The notes under the pieces were generated by a model that ran no database searches, was not told the DNA's origin, and saw nothing but the letters and a program-made list of their open reading frames with translations. 64,000 nucleotides of DNA from Streptomyces antioxidans (GTDB lineage: Bacteria; Actinomycetota; Actinomycetes; Streptomycetales; Streptomycetaceae). The DNA is taken from assembly GCF_000968685.2 (NCBI RefSeq), contig NZ_LAKD02000058.1:1-64000 (forward strand), read 5' to 3'. Positions 46,901 through 54,121 of this stretch are shown piece after piece (the stretch's first letter is position 1; each line of letters begins with the position of its first letter). Made by a program: the position numbers and the translations under genes.

Positions 46901-47807
46901 TCATCGACGGGAAGATCCGGTAGGACAGCCGGGTGTCCCGGGTGACGGCGGTGTCGACGTCGAAGACCTTGTTGTACGAGTACGCCCGGCCGTCCGGCTT
47001 GTGGGTGCCCGCGTAGCGCAGGGCACGGGTGCCGGTGAAGCCCGCGTTGGGCTTGGCGGTGGGGGAGCCGGTCGGGCCGCGGTCGGTCTGGGTCTGCATG
47101 TCGGAGGCCGCGGGCGGCGTGGTGTCGCCGTTCGCCAACTGCACCTCCGCGAGCTGGACGATGTCGTCCCCGGCGTTGCGGGTGATCTCCAGCCGGAAGT
47201 GCCGGTACGCCGTGGAACTGCCGAAGGAGAACTCCCGCGTCTGCTGGCGGGATGAGAACTCCTGGTCCTCACGGGTGTCCAGCGTCGTCCAGTCGGAGCC
47301 GTCGGCCGAGCCCTTGAGGGTCCAGTCCTTCGGGTCCCGGCCGGGGGCGTCGTTGGCGGAGGTGAGGGCGTAGCGGACGGCCTCCACCGGCTCGCTCAGG
47401 TCGAACTCGAGCCAGCCGGTGGTGTCGAAGGTCAGCCACTTGCTGCTGGTCTCACCGTCGACGAGGTTCTCCTTGATCTCCCCGCCGTCGGTGTTCTCGC
47501 CGCTCGCGCGGACCTCGGTGACCTTGTCGGTGACATTGCCGGGGATCCCGGAGGAGTAGCCTCCGTCGACTCCCGACGCCTTCTTCCTTCCGTCGGGTCC
47601 CGTCTCGACCGTGTTCCGCCAGTCGGGCTGGGGATCGCCCGACTCGAAGGACGAGGCGAAGGTGCGGTCGGCGTGGTGCGCGGAGTCCGGGCGGGCGGGG
47701 GCGGCGACCGCACCGCCCTGGGCCGTCACCGCCAGCAGGACGGCCGCCACCAGGGCGGCCGGCCGTCCGATCCCACGCCATCGTCTCTGGGGTCGTCTCT
47801 GTCGCAT
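43950..47807 (-). CDS. Secreted GH92 alpha-mannosidase-family enzyme 2 with F5/8-type-C-like domains
   Basis: This 1285-residue protein begins with a basic N-terminus and signal peptide (MRQRRPQRRW..., cleavage after about residue 35). A discoidin (F5/8 C)-like domain (about 60-220, WLEFDLSEPVEAVRYALTSAND) precedes a jelly-roll segment and the GH92 domain (about 380-1120, with GFWDTYRTTWPAYSLL, MYGHSNQVAHHVAYMY and YHGDEDNGEQSAWYLFSSLGFYP). A second discoidin-like domain ends the protein. At the position where enzyme 1 reads NEPSIN this one has HSNQVAHH, a variant active-site subgroup, so linkage specificity probably differs. The ATG at 47807 lies 22 bp from the GACAACGTTGTC operator. Confidence 0.92.
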   Translation of the reverse strand: MRQRRPQRRWRGIGRPAALVAAVLLAVTAQGGAVAAPARPDSAHHADRTFASSFESGDPQPDWRNTVETGPDGRKKASGVDGGYSSGIPGNVTDKVTEVRASGENTDGGEIKENLVDGETSSKWLTFDTTGWLEFDLSEPVEAVRYALTSANDAPGRDPKDWTLKGSADGSDWTTLDTREDQEFSSRQQTREFSFGSSTAYRHFRLEITRNAGDDIVQLAEVQLANGDTTPPAASDMQTQTDRGPTGSPTAKPNAGFTGTRALRYAGTHKPDGRAYSYNKVFDVDTAVTRDTRLSYRIFPSMTETDLDYPATHVSVDLAFTDGSYLSELPGAVDQHGARMSPRGQADSKTLYVNQWNHKESRIGAVAAGKTVDRILVAYDSPKGPAQFRGWVDDISIAPKAPEKPLAHLSDYALTTRGTNSSGSFSRGNNFPATAVPNGFNFWTPVTNAGSTDWLYQYARANNADNLPTIQSFSASHEPSPWMGDRQTFQVMPSGAAGTPDAGRTARALPFHHEQETARPYYYGVTFENGLKAEMAPTDHAAAMRFSYPGEDASVIFDNVNNNGGLTLDAEHGVVSGYSDVKSGLSTGASRLFVYGVFDTPVSAGGKLDGGGGKDVTGYFRFKPGKDRTVTLRLATSLIGVDQAKANLDRELPASRSFGQVKRAAQVEWDSILGRVEVEGADRGQLTSLYSSLYRLYLYPNSAFENTGTAARPRHQYASAFSPATGENTPTHTGAKIVDGKVYVNNGFWDTYRTTWPAYSLLTPKRAGTMVDGFVQQYKDGGWISRWSSPGYADLMTGTSSDVAFADAYLKGVRFDAEAAYEAALKNATTVPPSSGVGRKGMASSPFLGYTSTETHEGLSWALEGYLNDFGIANMGKALYAKTKKARYKEESEYFLHRAQGYVSLFDDKAGFFQGKDAGGKWRVPSDEYDPRIWGYDYTETNGWGYAFTAPQDSRGLANLYGGRAGLAKKLDTYFSTPETASPEFAGSYGGVIHEMTEARDVRMGMYGHSNQVAHHVAYMYDAAGQPWKTQEKVREVLSRLYTGSEIGQGYHGDEDNGEQSAWYLFSSLGFYPLVMGGSEYAIGSPQFTKVTVHLENGRDLVVKAPRNSARNVYVQGLKVNGKAWNSTALPHSVIAKGGTLEFAMGPKPSAWGTGKNAAPSSITQDDEVPTPRHDLTVPSGGTALLDNASGTEATFDSVNLPVTKAGRAVQYTLTSSDRSKAPAGWVLQGSRDGKSWKDLDRRSGESFSWDKQTRAFSVRTPGTYAHYRLVPTAKATLAEVELLS

Positions 47808-47828
47808 ACTCAGCCTCTCAACGAGTCT

Positions 47829-47840
47829 GACAACGTTGTC
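47829..47840. promoter_or_regulatory. LacI-type palindrome upstream of GH92 gene 2
   Basis: The site GACAACGTTGTC is identical to 40402-40413. It is 22-33 bp from the start codon, so a bound repressor would block initiation or early elongation. Confidence 0.65.
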
Positions 47841-48021
47841 CACTGGGTCGGGCAGAGATAAGTAGGGAGGCAGGGGGAGGGCGGTGTCAAGGTTGCGGAC
47901 AGCGCTCAATGGGCGCCCGTGCGGCGGATGGTGCGGCGCGGGCCGTACCATCCGCCGGTGGTACGGCCCGCGTTCGGAGGGGCGGTTCCGCGTGCCCCTT
48001 AAGGTCGCCGCTTGCGGGTCG

Positions 48022-48543
48022 TCAGCCCGCGTTGTTGGACTTGGTGGCCAGCGACAGCCGGCACTTCTTCGCCTTGTGGGAGCTGTCCGCCTTGATCCCG
48101 GTGACCTTGATGGTCTTGTCGGAGCCGCCCTCCACGGGGGTGTCGGACTCCACCCCGGTGGTCACCACCTCGTCGGAGCTGTCGACGAAGCCGACCAGCA
48201 GCGAGTAGTAGGCCTTGCTGGAACCGGAGTTGCTGATCTTCACATTGGCGTAGGGCTTGCCGTTCGAACCCCATCCGCAGGTGCCCATCTTGGCGTCCGG
48301 GGTGATCAGGCCGGAGCCGCCGCTGGGGGAGTCCGAAGGGTCGTCGTACGGGTCGTCGGTGGGATCCTCGGTCGGCTCCTGGGTGGGCTCCACCGGCAGC
48401 TGGGCCATGCCCTTGCCGATCGCCGCGCCGCCCTTGCTGTCCCCGGCGGAGGAGCCCCCTCTGCTGGAGCCGCACCCGGCGGTGGCCGCGAGTGTCGCGG
48501 CCACGACAATGCTGGTGGCGAGGGTGAACTGCTTCCGGGACAC
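48022..48543 (-). CDS. Small secreted lipoprotein of unknown function
   Basis: This 173-residue protein starts at GTG 48543 (AAAGGCGG upstream) with VSRKQFTLATSIVVAATLAATAGC, a lipoprotein signal with lipobox ATAGC. A linker rich in Glu, Asp, Pro and Thr (PTQEPTEDPTDDPYDDPSD) leads to a beta-sandwich-like domain of about 90 residues (PYANVKISNSGSSKAYYSLLVGFVD) resembling FxLYD/DUF-type extracellular immunoglobulin-like folds. Three Cys lie in the mature protein. It is divergent from ngcE. Confidence 0.8.
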   Translation of the reverse strand: MSRKQFTLATSIVVAATLAATAGCGSSRGGSSAGDSKGGAAIGKGMAQLPVEPTQEPTEDPTDDPYDDPSDSPSGGSGLITPDAKMGTCGWGSNGKPYANVKISNSGSSKAYYSLLVGFVDSSDEVVTTGVESDTPVEGGSDKTIKVTGIKADSSHKAKKCRLSLATKSNNAG

Positions 48544-48883
48544 GGGAACCGCCTTTCGGGGAGCGCGCACGGCGGTGTGCCGCACGGCAAGTCTCCCCTT
48601 ACGGTATGTCGTGCAGGTCTCAACTCGGGAAAGACTGATACCCGATGACCTCTCGATCTTGCCCATACGAGGCCCAGTGGACTATACCTGTCGCCCCAGG
48701 GGGAGGGCCGCAGCGCGGCCCATATCGGAGGGCCTCGGCGGGTCATCCGCTCTCCCGGCGTACACCCAGTAATACTCCGCTTGATGCTCCAACTGACCCG
48801 CGGTGTCGGGCCCCTCGCCGGAGGCGAGTTCGTACGGGAGACCGTCACACCGCCTGAGTCCTGACGAAGGCGAGGACTTGAGC
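48544..48883. other. Divergent regulatory region between the lipoprotein gene and ngcE
   Basis: This 340-bp region contains no gene. It holds a dre-like DasR site (48676-48691). I could not assign -10/-35 boxes with confidence. Confidence 0.5.
48676..48691. promoter_or_regulatory. dre-like DasR binding site upstream of ngcE
   Basis: AGTGGACTATACCTGT matches the DasR-responsive element A(C/G)TGGTCTAGACCA(C/G)T at 13 of 16 positions. It lies about 195-210 bp upstream of ngcE. DasR is the GntR-type GlcNAc-6-P-responsive master regulator of amino-sugar uptake in Streptomyces. Confidence 0.55.
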
Positions 48884-50320
48884 ATGGGATCCACCTCAGA
48901 TGTCGGCCGTCGCGATCTGATCAAGCGCTCGGCGGCGCTCGGATTGATCACCGTGCCGGCGATGAGCGCGCTGTCCGCCTGTGCCAGTGGCGGTGACGAC
49001 GACTCCAAGAAGGTCGACAAGGGCAAGAAGACCGCCAAGAACCCGCTCGCCGTCAATGAGAGCGCCGCTCTCGACGTCGTCATCTTCGACGGCGGCTTCG
49101 GCCAGCAGTACGCCAAGGACGCCGAGGCGGAGTACGCCGCGGCCTTCCCGAAGGCCAAGGGCAAGGTCAAGCACTCGGCCACCCAGAAGGTCCAGACCGT
49201 GCTCCAGCCGCGCTTCAACGGCGGCAGCCCGCCGGACCTGGTCGACAACTCCGGCGCCGAGCAGATGGACATGGGCACCCTGGTCGCCAAGAACCAGCTG
49301 ACCGACCTCACCCCGCTGCTGGACGCGCCCTCGCTCGACGACCCGAATAAGACGGTGCGCGAGACGCTGCGCCCCGGTGTCGTGGAGATGGGCCAGTTCG
49401 ACGGCAAGCCGGTGTGGATCCTCTACTACGCCTACACCGTCTACGGCGTCTGGTACTCCAAGACCAATCTCGCCAAGCTCGACGAGGAGTACCCCGAGAC
49501 CTGGGACGACATGCTCAAGGTCTGCGAGAAGGCCAAGAAGAAGGGCATCGCGGGCTGGACCTACCCCGGCAAGTTCCCGTACTACCTGCCGTTCAGCCTC
49601 TACCCCTTCATCGCCAAGATCGGCGGCCGGGACGTGCTGGACTCGATCGACAACCTGGAGGAGAACGCCTGGAAGCACCCGGCGGTCAAGGCCGCCTTCG
49701 AGGCGTACTACGAGCTCTACAGGAAGGGCTACATCCTCAAGGGCACCCCGGGCCTCACCCACATCGAGTCCCAGACCGCGTGGAACCAGGGCAAGGCGCT
49801 GTTCATCCCGAACGGCTCCTGGGTGGAGAACGAGGCGAAGAAGACCACCCCCAAGGACTTCCAGATGACGGTGGCCGCGCCGTCCAGCCTGGACAAGAGC
49901 GACAAGCTGCCGTTCGGCACCCTGTGGGCCTCCGGCGGTGAGCCCTTCATCGTCCCGAAGTCGGCGAAGAACCCCGAGGGCGGCATGGAGCTGCTGCGGA
50001 TCATGCTCGGTGAGAAGTCCACCAAGAACTTCATCAAGCAGGTCTCCTCGCTCTCCTCCCTCAACGGCGGCACCGAAGGGCTCAGCCTGCCGCCGGGCCT
50101 GGCGTCGGCGCAGGCGGCGCTGACCAAGGCGGGCAAGAACGTGGTCAACCCGCGGATCCAGGACTGGTACGTGACGCTGGAGAAGCAGCAGATCGGCGTC
50201 GGCGCGCTCGGCGAGATGATGGCCGGCCGGATGACCCCGGCCGAGGCGATCAAGAAGTGCCAGAAGTTCGCCGATGACACGGCCAAGGACGACGCCGTCA
50301 AGAAGTACAAGCACGTCTGA
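48884..50320 (+). CDS. ngcE: N-acetylglucosamine/chitobiose-binding lipoprotein NgcE
   Basis: This 478-residue extracytoplasmic binding protein belongs to the NgcEFG importer. The N-terminus MGSTSDVGRRDLIKRSAALG is a twin-arginine signal ending in the lipobox LSAC. The mature part shows family-1 features (TQKVQTVLQPRFNGGSPPD, NGSWVENEAKKTTP, GGEPFIVPKSAKN) and a C-terminal AEAIKKCQKFADD. It closely resembles my memory of S. olivaceoviridis NgcE. The ATG at 48884 follows a GAGG. ngcF and ngcG follow directly. Confidence 0.92.
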   Translation: MGSTSDVGRRDLIKRSAALGLITVPAMSALSACASGGDDDSKKVDKGKKTAKNPLAVNESAALDVVIFDGGFGQQYAKDAEAEYAAAFPKAKGKVKHSATQKVQTVLQPRFNGGSPPDLVDNSGAEQMDMGTLVAKNQLTDLTPLLDAPSLDDPNKTVRETLRPGVVEMGQFDGKPVWILYYAYTVYGVWYSKTNLAKLDEEYPETWDDMLKVCEKAKKKGIAGWTYPGKFPYYLPFSLYPFIAKIGGRDVLDSIDNLEENAWKHPAVKAAFEAYYELYRKGYILKGTPGLTHIESQTAWNQGKALFIPNGSWVENEAKKTTPKDFQMTVAAPSSLDKSDKLPFGTLWASGGEPFIVPKSAKNPEGGMELLRIMLGEKSTKNFIKQVSSLSSLNGGTEGLSLPPGLASAQAALTKAGKNVVNPRIQDWYVTLEKQQIGVGALGEMMAGRMTPAEAIKKCQKFADDTAKDDAVKKYKHV

Positions 50321-50378
50321 TGCGGGTCCACGCGTCGCCGGCGGCAGTATCCGTAGGGGAAGACCGAGGTCGGTAGAA

Positions 50379-51296
50379 ATGCAGCATGGGAAGTACCGGT
50401 TCATCGCGGGGTTTCTGGCCCTGCCGGTGATCCTTTACGCGGTCTTCGTGATCTCGCCGTTCGTCCAGGCCATCTATTACTCCTTCACGGACTGGACGGG
50501 CCTGAGCTCCGACTTCCAGATGGTCGGGTTCAGGAACTACGACTGGCTGCTGCACGACGACCTCTTCTGGAAAGCGGTCGGGCACAATGTCGTGCTGCTG
50601 CTGGTGGTGCCGCTGGTGACGCTGGGCCTCGGGCTCTTCTTCGCCTTTATGCTCAATGTGGGCGGCCGGGGCCGTAAGAACGCGGCGGTCTCCGGGGTGC
50701 ACGGGTCGAGCCTGTACAAGGTGATCTATTTCTTTCCGCAGGTGCTGTCGATCGCGATCGTCGCCCTGCTGTTCCAGTTCACCTACAACCCGCGCAACGG
50801 CGCGATCAACTCCTTCCTCGACGGGGTCGGTCTGGATTCGCTCCAGCAGCAGTGGCTGGCCGATCCGAAGCTGGCGCTGTGGTGCCTGATGGCGGTGATG
50901 GTCTGGAGCAACGTCGGCTTCTACGTCGTCCTCTTCTCCGCCGGGATGAGTTCCATCCCGAGGGACTTCTACGAGGCGGCGCTGCTCGACGGGGCCAACC
51001 GGATCAAGACCTTCTTCAAGATCACCCTGCCGCTGCTGTGGGACACGGTCCAGACCGGCTGGATCTATATGGGCATCATCGCGCTCGACGCGTTCGCCGT
51101 GGTGCAGATCATGACCGTGGGGCCGGGCGGCCCCGCCGACTCCACCCAGGTCATGGGCTACTACGTCTACACCAAGACCTTCCACGACGGGCAGGCCGGA
51201 CGGGCCACCACGATCGGCGTCGCGATGCTCATCGTCACCCTGATCTTCGCGGTCATCGTGACCAGGCTCGGCCGGCGCGAACGGCTGGAGTACTGA
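50379..51296 (+). CDS. ngcF: ABC permease NgcF
   Basis: This 305-residue integral membrane subunit of the GlcNAc/chitobiose importer is of the MalF type. It has six hydrophobic helices and the EAA loop DFYEAALLDGANRIKTFFKITLP. The ATG at 50379 (GAGGT upstream) starts MQHGKYRFIAGFLALP; the longer upstream frame overlaps ngcE and is rejected. The ATPase is not encoded here. Confidence 0.93.
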   Translation: MQHGKYRFIAGFLALPVILYAVFVISPFVQAIYYSFTDWTGLSSDFQMVGFRNYDWLLHDDLFWKAVGHNVVLLLVVPLVTLGLGLFFAFMLNVGGRGRKNAAVSGVHGSSLYKVIYFFPQVLSIAIVALLFQFTYNPRNGAINSFLDGVGLDSLQQQWLADPKLALWCLMAVMVWSNVGFYVVLFSAGMSSIPRDFYEAALLDGANRIKTFFKITLPLLWDTVQTGWIYMGIIALDAFAVVQIMTVGPGGPADSTQVMGYYVYTKTFHDGQAGRATTIGVAMLIVTLIFAVIVTRLGRRERLEY

Positions 51297-51357
51297 TGCC
51301 GATCACACCGACCACACCCGGCCACCGCCGCCCGACCGCCGATCTGGGGGTACCACA

Positions 51358-52305
51358 GTGACCTCGCACGCAGAGCCCTCGGAGCTCCCGGGCGTCACCA
51401 AGGAGGACGAGGCACCGGCCACCGGGCCCGTCGCCAAGCAGCCGCCGCCGGACTTCACCCCCGGGGGCCGGATCGGCAGCGAGGGCAAGGTCCTCAACGT
51501 CTTCTCGCACGGCATCCTGGTGGTCTGGGGGCTCCTGGTCACGCTGCCGCTGCTGTGGGCGGTGATGAGCTCCCTCAAGACCGACAAGCAGATCTTCACC
51601 TCGCCCTGGGGGCTGCCCACGGTCCTGCACTTCGACAACTGGACCAGGGCCTGGAGCAAGTCGAACATCGGCGACTTCTTCCTCAACACGATCCTGGTGG
51701 TGGGCTGCTCGCTGATCGGGACGATGCTGCTGGGCTCGATGGCGGCGTACATCCTGGCCCGCTTCGAATTCCCGGGAAAGCGGTTCATCTATTTCATGTT
51801 CGTCGGCGGGATGAGTTTCCCGATCATCCTGGCGCTGGTGCCGCTGTTCTTCGTGATGAAGAACATGAGCCTGCTCAACACCTTTCATGGGCTCATTCTG
51901 GTCTATATCGCCTATTCGCTGCCGTTCACGGTCTTCTTCCTGACCTCGTTCTTCAAGACGCTGCCGTCCTCGGTGGCGGAGGCGGCCCTGATCGACGGGG
52001 CGTCCCATACCCGGACGTTCTTCCAGGTCATGCTGCCGATGGCGAAGCCGGGGCTGATCAGTGTGGGGATCTTCAACTTCCTCGGGCAGTGGAATCAGTA
52101 CATGCTGCCCACGGTGCTCAACACCGATGAGGACAAGCGGGTGCTCACCCAGGGCCTTGTGCAGCTCGCGGCCAGCCAGCAGTACAAGGGCGACTGGTCG
52201 GCCCTTTTCGCCGGTCTGGTGCTGGCGATGCTTCCCGTCCTCGCCGTCTATATCATCTTCCAGCGGCAGGTCCAGGCGGGTCTGACCGCGGGCGCGCTCA
52301 AATAG
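51358..52305 (+). CDS. ngcG: ABC permease NgcG
   Basis: This 315-residue MalG-type permease has a hydrophilic N-terminus of about 50 residues, six helices and the EAA loop SVAEAALIDGASHTRTFFQVMLP. The GTG start at 51358 has a G-rich site upstream. It lies 61 bp after ngcF. A degenerate 23-26-nt tandem repeat follows the stop, and the ROK regulator gene comes next. Confidence 0.93.
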   Translation: MTSHAEPSELPGVTKEDEAPATGPVAKQPPPDFTPGGRIGSEGKVLNVFSHGILVVWGLLVTLPLLWAVMSSLKTDKQIFTSPWGLPTVLHFDNWTRAWSKSNIGDFFLNTILVVGCSLIGTMLLGSMAAYILARFEFPGKRFIYFMFVGGMSFPIILALVPLFFVMKNMSLLNTFHGLILVYIAYSLPFTVFFLTSFFKTLPSSVAEAALIDGASHTRTFFQVMLPMAKPGLISVGIFNFLGQWNQYMLPTVLNTDEDKRVLTQGLVQLAASQQYKGDWSALFAGLVLAMLPVLAVYIIFQRQVQAGLTAGALK

Positions 52306-52610
52306 GGGCACCGCACGGAGGCACATCACCGAGGGGCTTTTCCCGGTCCCGTCACCGATGGCCTTTACCGGTCCCGTCACGAGGCCTTTCGCGGTCCCGT
52401 CCTCTCCGCCCCGCGGAAAGGGCGGGACCGTGCCGCTGTGGGCGGCGGAGGGTGCCGCGAGCGGTCCCACGACGGTAGGGGGCTTGACGTGGGACAACCG
52501 TGGCGGCTCAGCTTAGAGTTCACATGTTGGAGACACAGCCGGGCCTCACTGCTGCGGTCCGGTCGGCGGAGCGGCCGTCGTGCCGCCCGCGAAGGCGGGA
52601 GTGGATGGGC
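52306..52610. other. Intergenic region ngcG-rok7B7 with tandem repeats and a promoter
   Basis: Three units of a 23-26-nt repeat (core CGGTCCCGTC, 52334-52405) follow ngcG. A likely rok7B7 promoter includes TAGAGT at 52514-52519, with either GGGACA 17 bp upstream or the more distant TTGACG at 52484-52489. No separate gene is seen. Confidence 0.5.
52334..52405. repeat. Three-copy post-stop tandem repeat after ngcG
   Basis: Units 52334-52359, 52360-52382 and 52383-52405 share GGCCTTT-N-CGGTCCCGTC. The array begins 29 bp after the ngcG stop codon. Confidence 0.65.
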
Positions 52611-53810
52611 GTGGAGACTCCGGGATCGCAGTCGTCGCTGCACCGGGCCAACCTCGAGCGGGTGGTCCGTGCGGTGCGCATGGCGGGCTCGCTGACCCAG
52701 GCGGAGATCGCCAGGTCCACCGGGCTGTCCGCGGCCACCGTCTCCAACATCGTGCGCGAGCTCAAGGACGGTGGAACGGTCGAGGTCACCCCCACCTCGG
52801 CGGGCGGCCGCCGGGCGCGCAGCGTCTCGCTCAGCGGCGACGCGGGCATTGTCGTAGGGGTGGATTTCGGCCATACGCATCTGCGTGTCGCCATCGGCAA
52901 CCTCGCCCATCAGGTGCTGGCCGAGGAGGCCGAGCCGCTGGATGTGGACGCCTCCTCCTCCCAGGGCCTGGACCGGGCAGAGCACCTGGTCAGCAGGCTG
53001 ATCACGGCCAGCGGGCTGAGCCAGGACAAGGTGGTCGGGGTCGGGCTCGGCGTTCCGGCGCCGATCGACGTGGAGACCGGCACGCTGGGCTCGACCGCGA
53101 TCCTGCCGGGCTGGGCTGGCACCAATCCGCGCGATGACCTGGCCCAGCGGCTCGGGGTGCCGGTGCACGTGGACAACGACGCCAACCTCGGCGCGCTCGG
53201 CGAGCTGGTCTGGGGCTCGGGGCGCGGGGTCGGCGACCTGGCGTACATCAAGGTGGCCGACGGTGTCGGCGCGGGGCTGGTGATCAGCGGGAAGATCTAC
53301 CGCGGCCCCGGCGGTACGGCGGGCGAGATCGGTCACATCACCCTGGACGAGTCGGGCCCGGTGTGCCGCTGCGGCAACCGCGGCTGTCTGGAGACCTTCA
53401 CCGCGGCCCGCTATGTGCTGCCGCTGCTGCGTTCCAGCCATGGCGCCGACCTCACCGTGGAGCGCATGGTGCAGCTCGCCCGCGAGGGCGACCCGGGCTG
53501 CCGCCGGGTGATCGGGGACGTCGGGCGGCACATCGGCAGCGGGGTGGCCAACCTCTGCAATCTGATCAACCCGAGCCGGATGGTGCTGGGCGGCCAGCTG
53601 GCCGAGGCGGGGGAGCTGGTGCTGGGCCCGATCCGGGAGTCGGTCGCGCGGTACGCGATCCCGAGCGCGGCGAATCAGCTGTCGGTGATGCCGGGGGCGC
53701 TCGGCGGGCGGGCCGAGGTGCTGGGCGCGCTCGCGCTGGTGCTCAGCGAGATGGGCGACTCGACGCTGCTGGACGGTGCGCTCCCGGCGGGGGCTCCGGC
53801 CCTCACCTGA
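52611..53810 (+). CDS. rok7B7: ROK family transcriptional regulator Rok7B7
   Basis: This roughly 399-residue regulator has an N-terminal winged HTH (GSLTQAEIARSTGLSAATVSNIVRELKDGG) and a C-terminal sugar-kinase-like ROK domain with VGVDFGHTHLRVAIGN (ATPase-type loop), PVHVDNDANLGALGE, GHITLDESG and the zinc-type CRCGNRGCLE cluster. GTG 52611 has GGAG at 9 nt; ATG 52605 is also in frame but too close to it. In S. coelicolor the homologue, placed between ngcG and xylF, affects xylose transport, carbon catabolite repression and antibiotic production. Its stop codon lies in a tandem duplication. Confidence 0.93.
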   Translation: METPGSQSSLHRANLERVVRAVRMAGSLTQAEIARSTGLSAATVSNIVRELKDGGTVEVTPTSAGGRRARSVSLSGDAGIVVGVDFGHTHLRVAIGNLAHQVLAEEAEPLDVDASSSQGLDRAEHLVSRLITASGLSQDKVVGVGLGVPAPIDVETGTLGSTAILPGWAGTNPRDDLAQRLGVPVHVDNDANLGALGELVWGSGRGVGDLAYIKVADGVGAGLVISGKIYRGPGGTAGEIGHITLDESGPVCRCGNRGCLETFTAARYVLPLLRSSHGADLTVERMVQLAREGDPGCRRVIGDVGRHIGSGVANLCNLINPSRMVLGGQLAEAGELVLGPIRESVARYAIPSAANQLSVMPGALGGRAEVLGALALVLSEMGDSTLLDGALPAGAPALT

Positions 53811-53924
53811 CCCCACCGGGCGGGGCGCTGGCCCTCATCTGACCACCGGGCGGGGCTGCGGCCCTCATCTGACCGCCGGGCGGGGGCCGTTGGGCCGTAC
53901 CTGAACGCCGCGCGGGGGCTGTTG
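53799..53924 (+). repeat. Four-copy tandem array copying the rok7B7 3' end
   Basis: Units 53799-53830, 53831-53860, 53861-53892 and 53893-53924 (30-32 nt) share GCCCTCAYCTGACC and a GGGCGGGG run. The first contains the real stop; the TGA is retained in all later copies. Confidence 0.75.
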
Positions 53925-54121
53925 GTCCGCGGGCTTGCCTGGGAGACTTTGTCCGGTCACGCTCCGTCTATCCGGCCTGTCCGGCTGCGTTCACTCAGAT
54001 AACGAATGGCACCGTTGCCATCTCGTTAAGGATTTACTTCTTGACGCCATGCGGGCAGCCGAGTTGACTTCCAGCCACCTCGGCCGCAATGACGCGGCCT
54101 CGTCAGGGAGGTCACCCCTAA
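53811..54121. other. Intergenic region between rok7B7 and xylF
   Basis: After the tandem array, the stretch holds an operator-like inverted repeat (54000-54028) and TTGACG at 54041-54046 and TTGACT at 54064-54069 as -35 candidates. A clear -10 was not found. Confidence 0.5.
54000..54028. promoter_or_regulatory. Inverted repeat, probable operator of xylFGH
   Basis: TAACGA-A-TGGCA and TGCCA-TC-TCGTTA are nearly perfect arms around a 5-nt centre, 94-122 bp upstream of xylF. This is the only large dyad in the promoter and is the best candidate for control by the adjacent ROK regulator; direct proof is absent. Confidence 0.5.
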
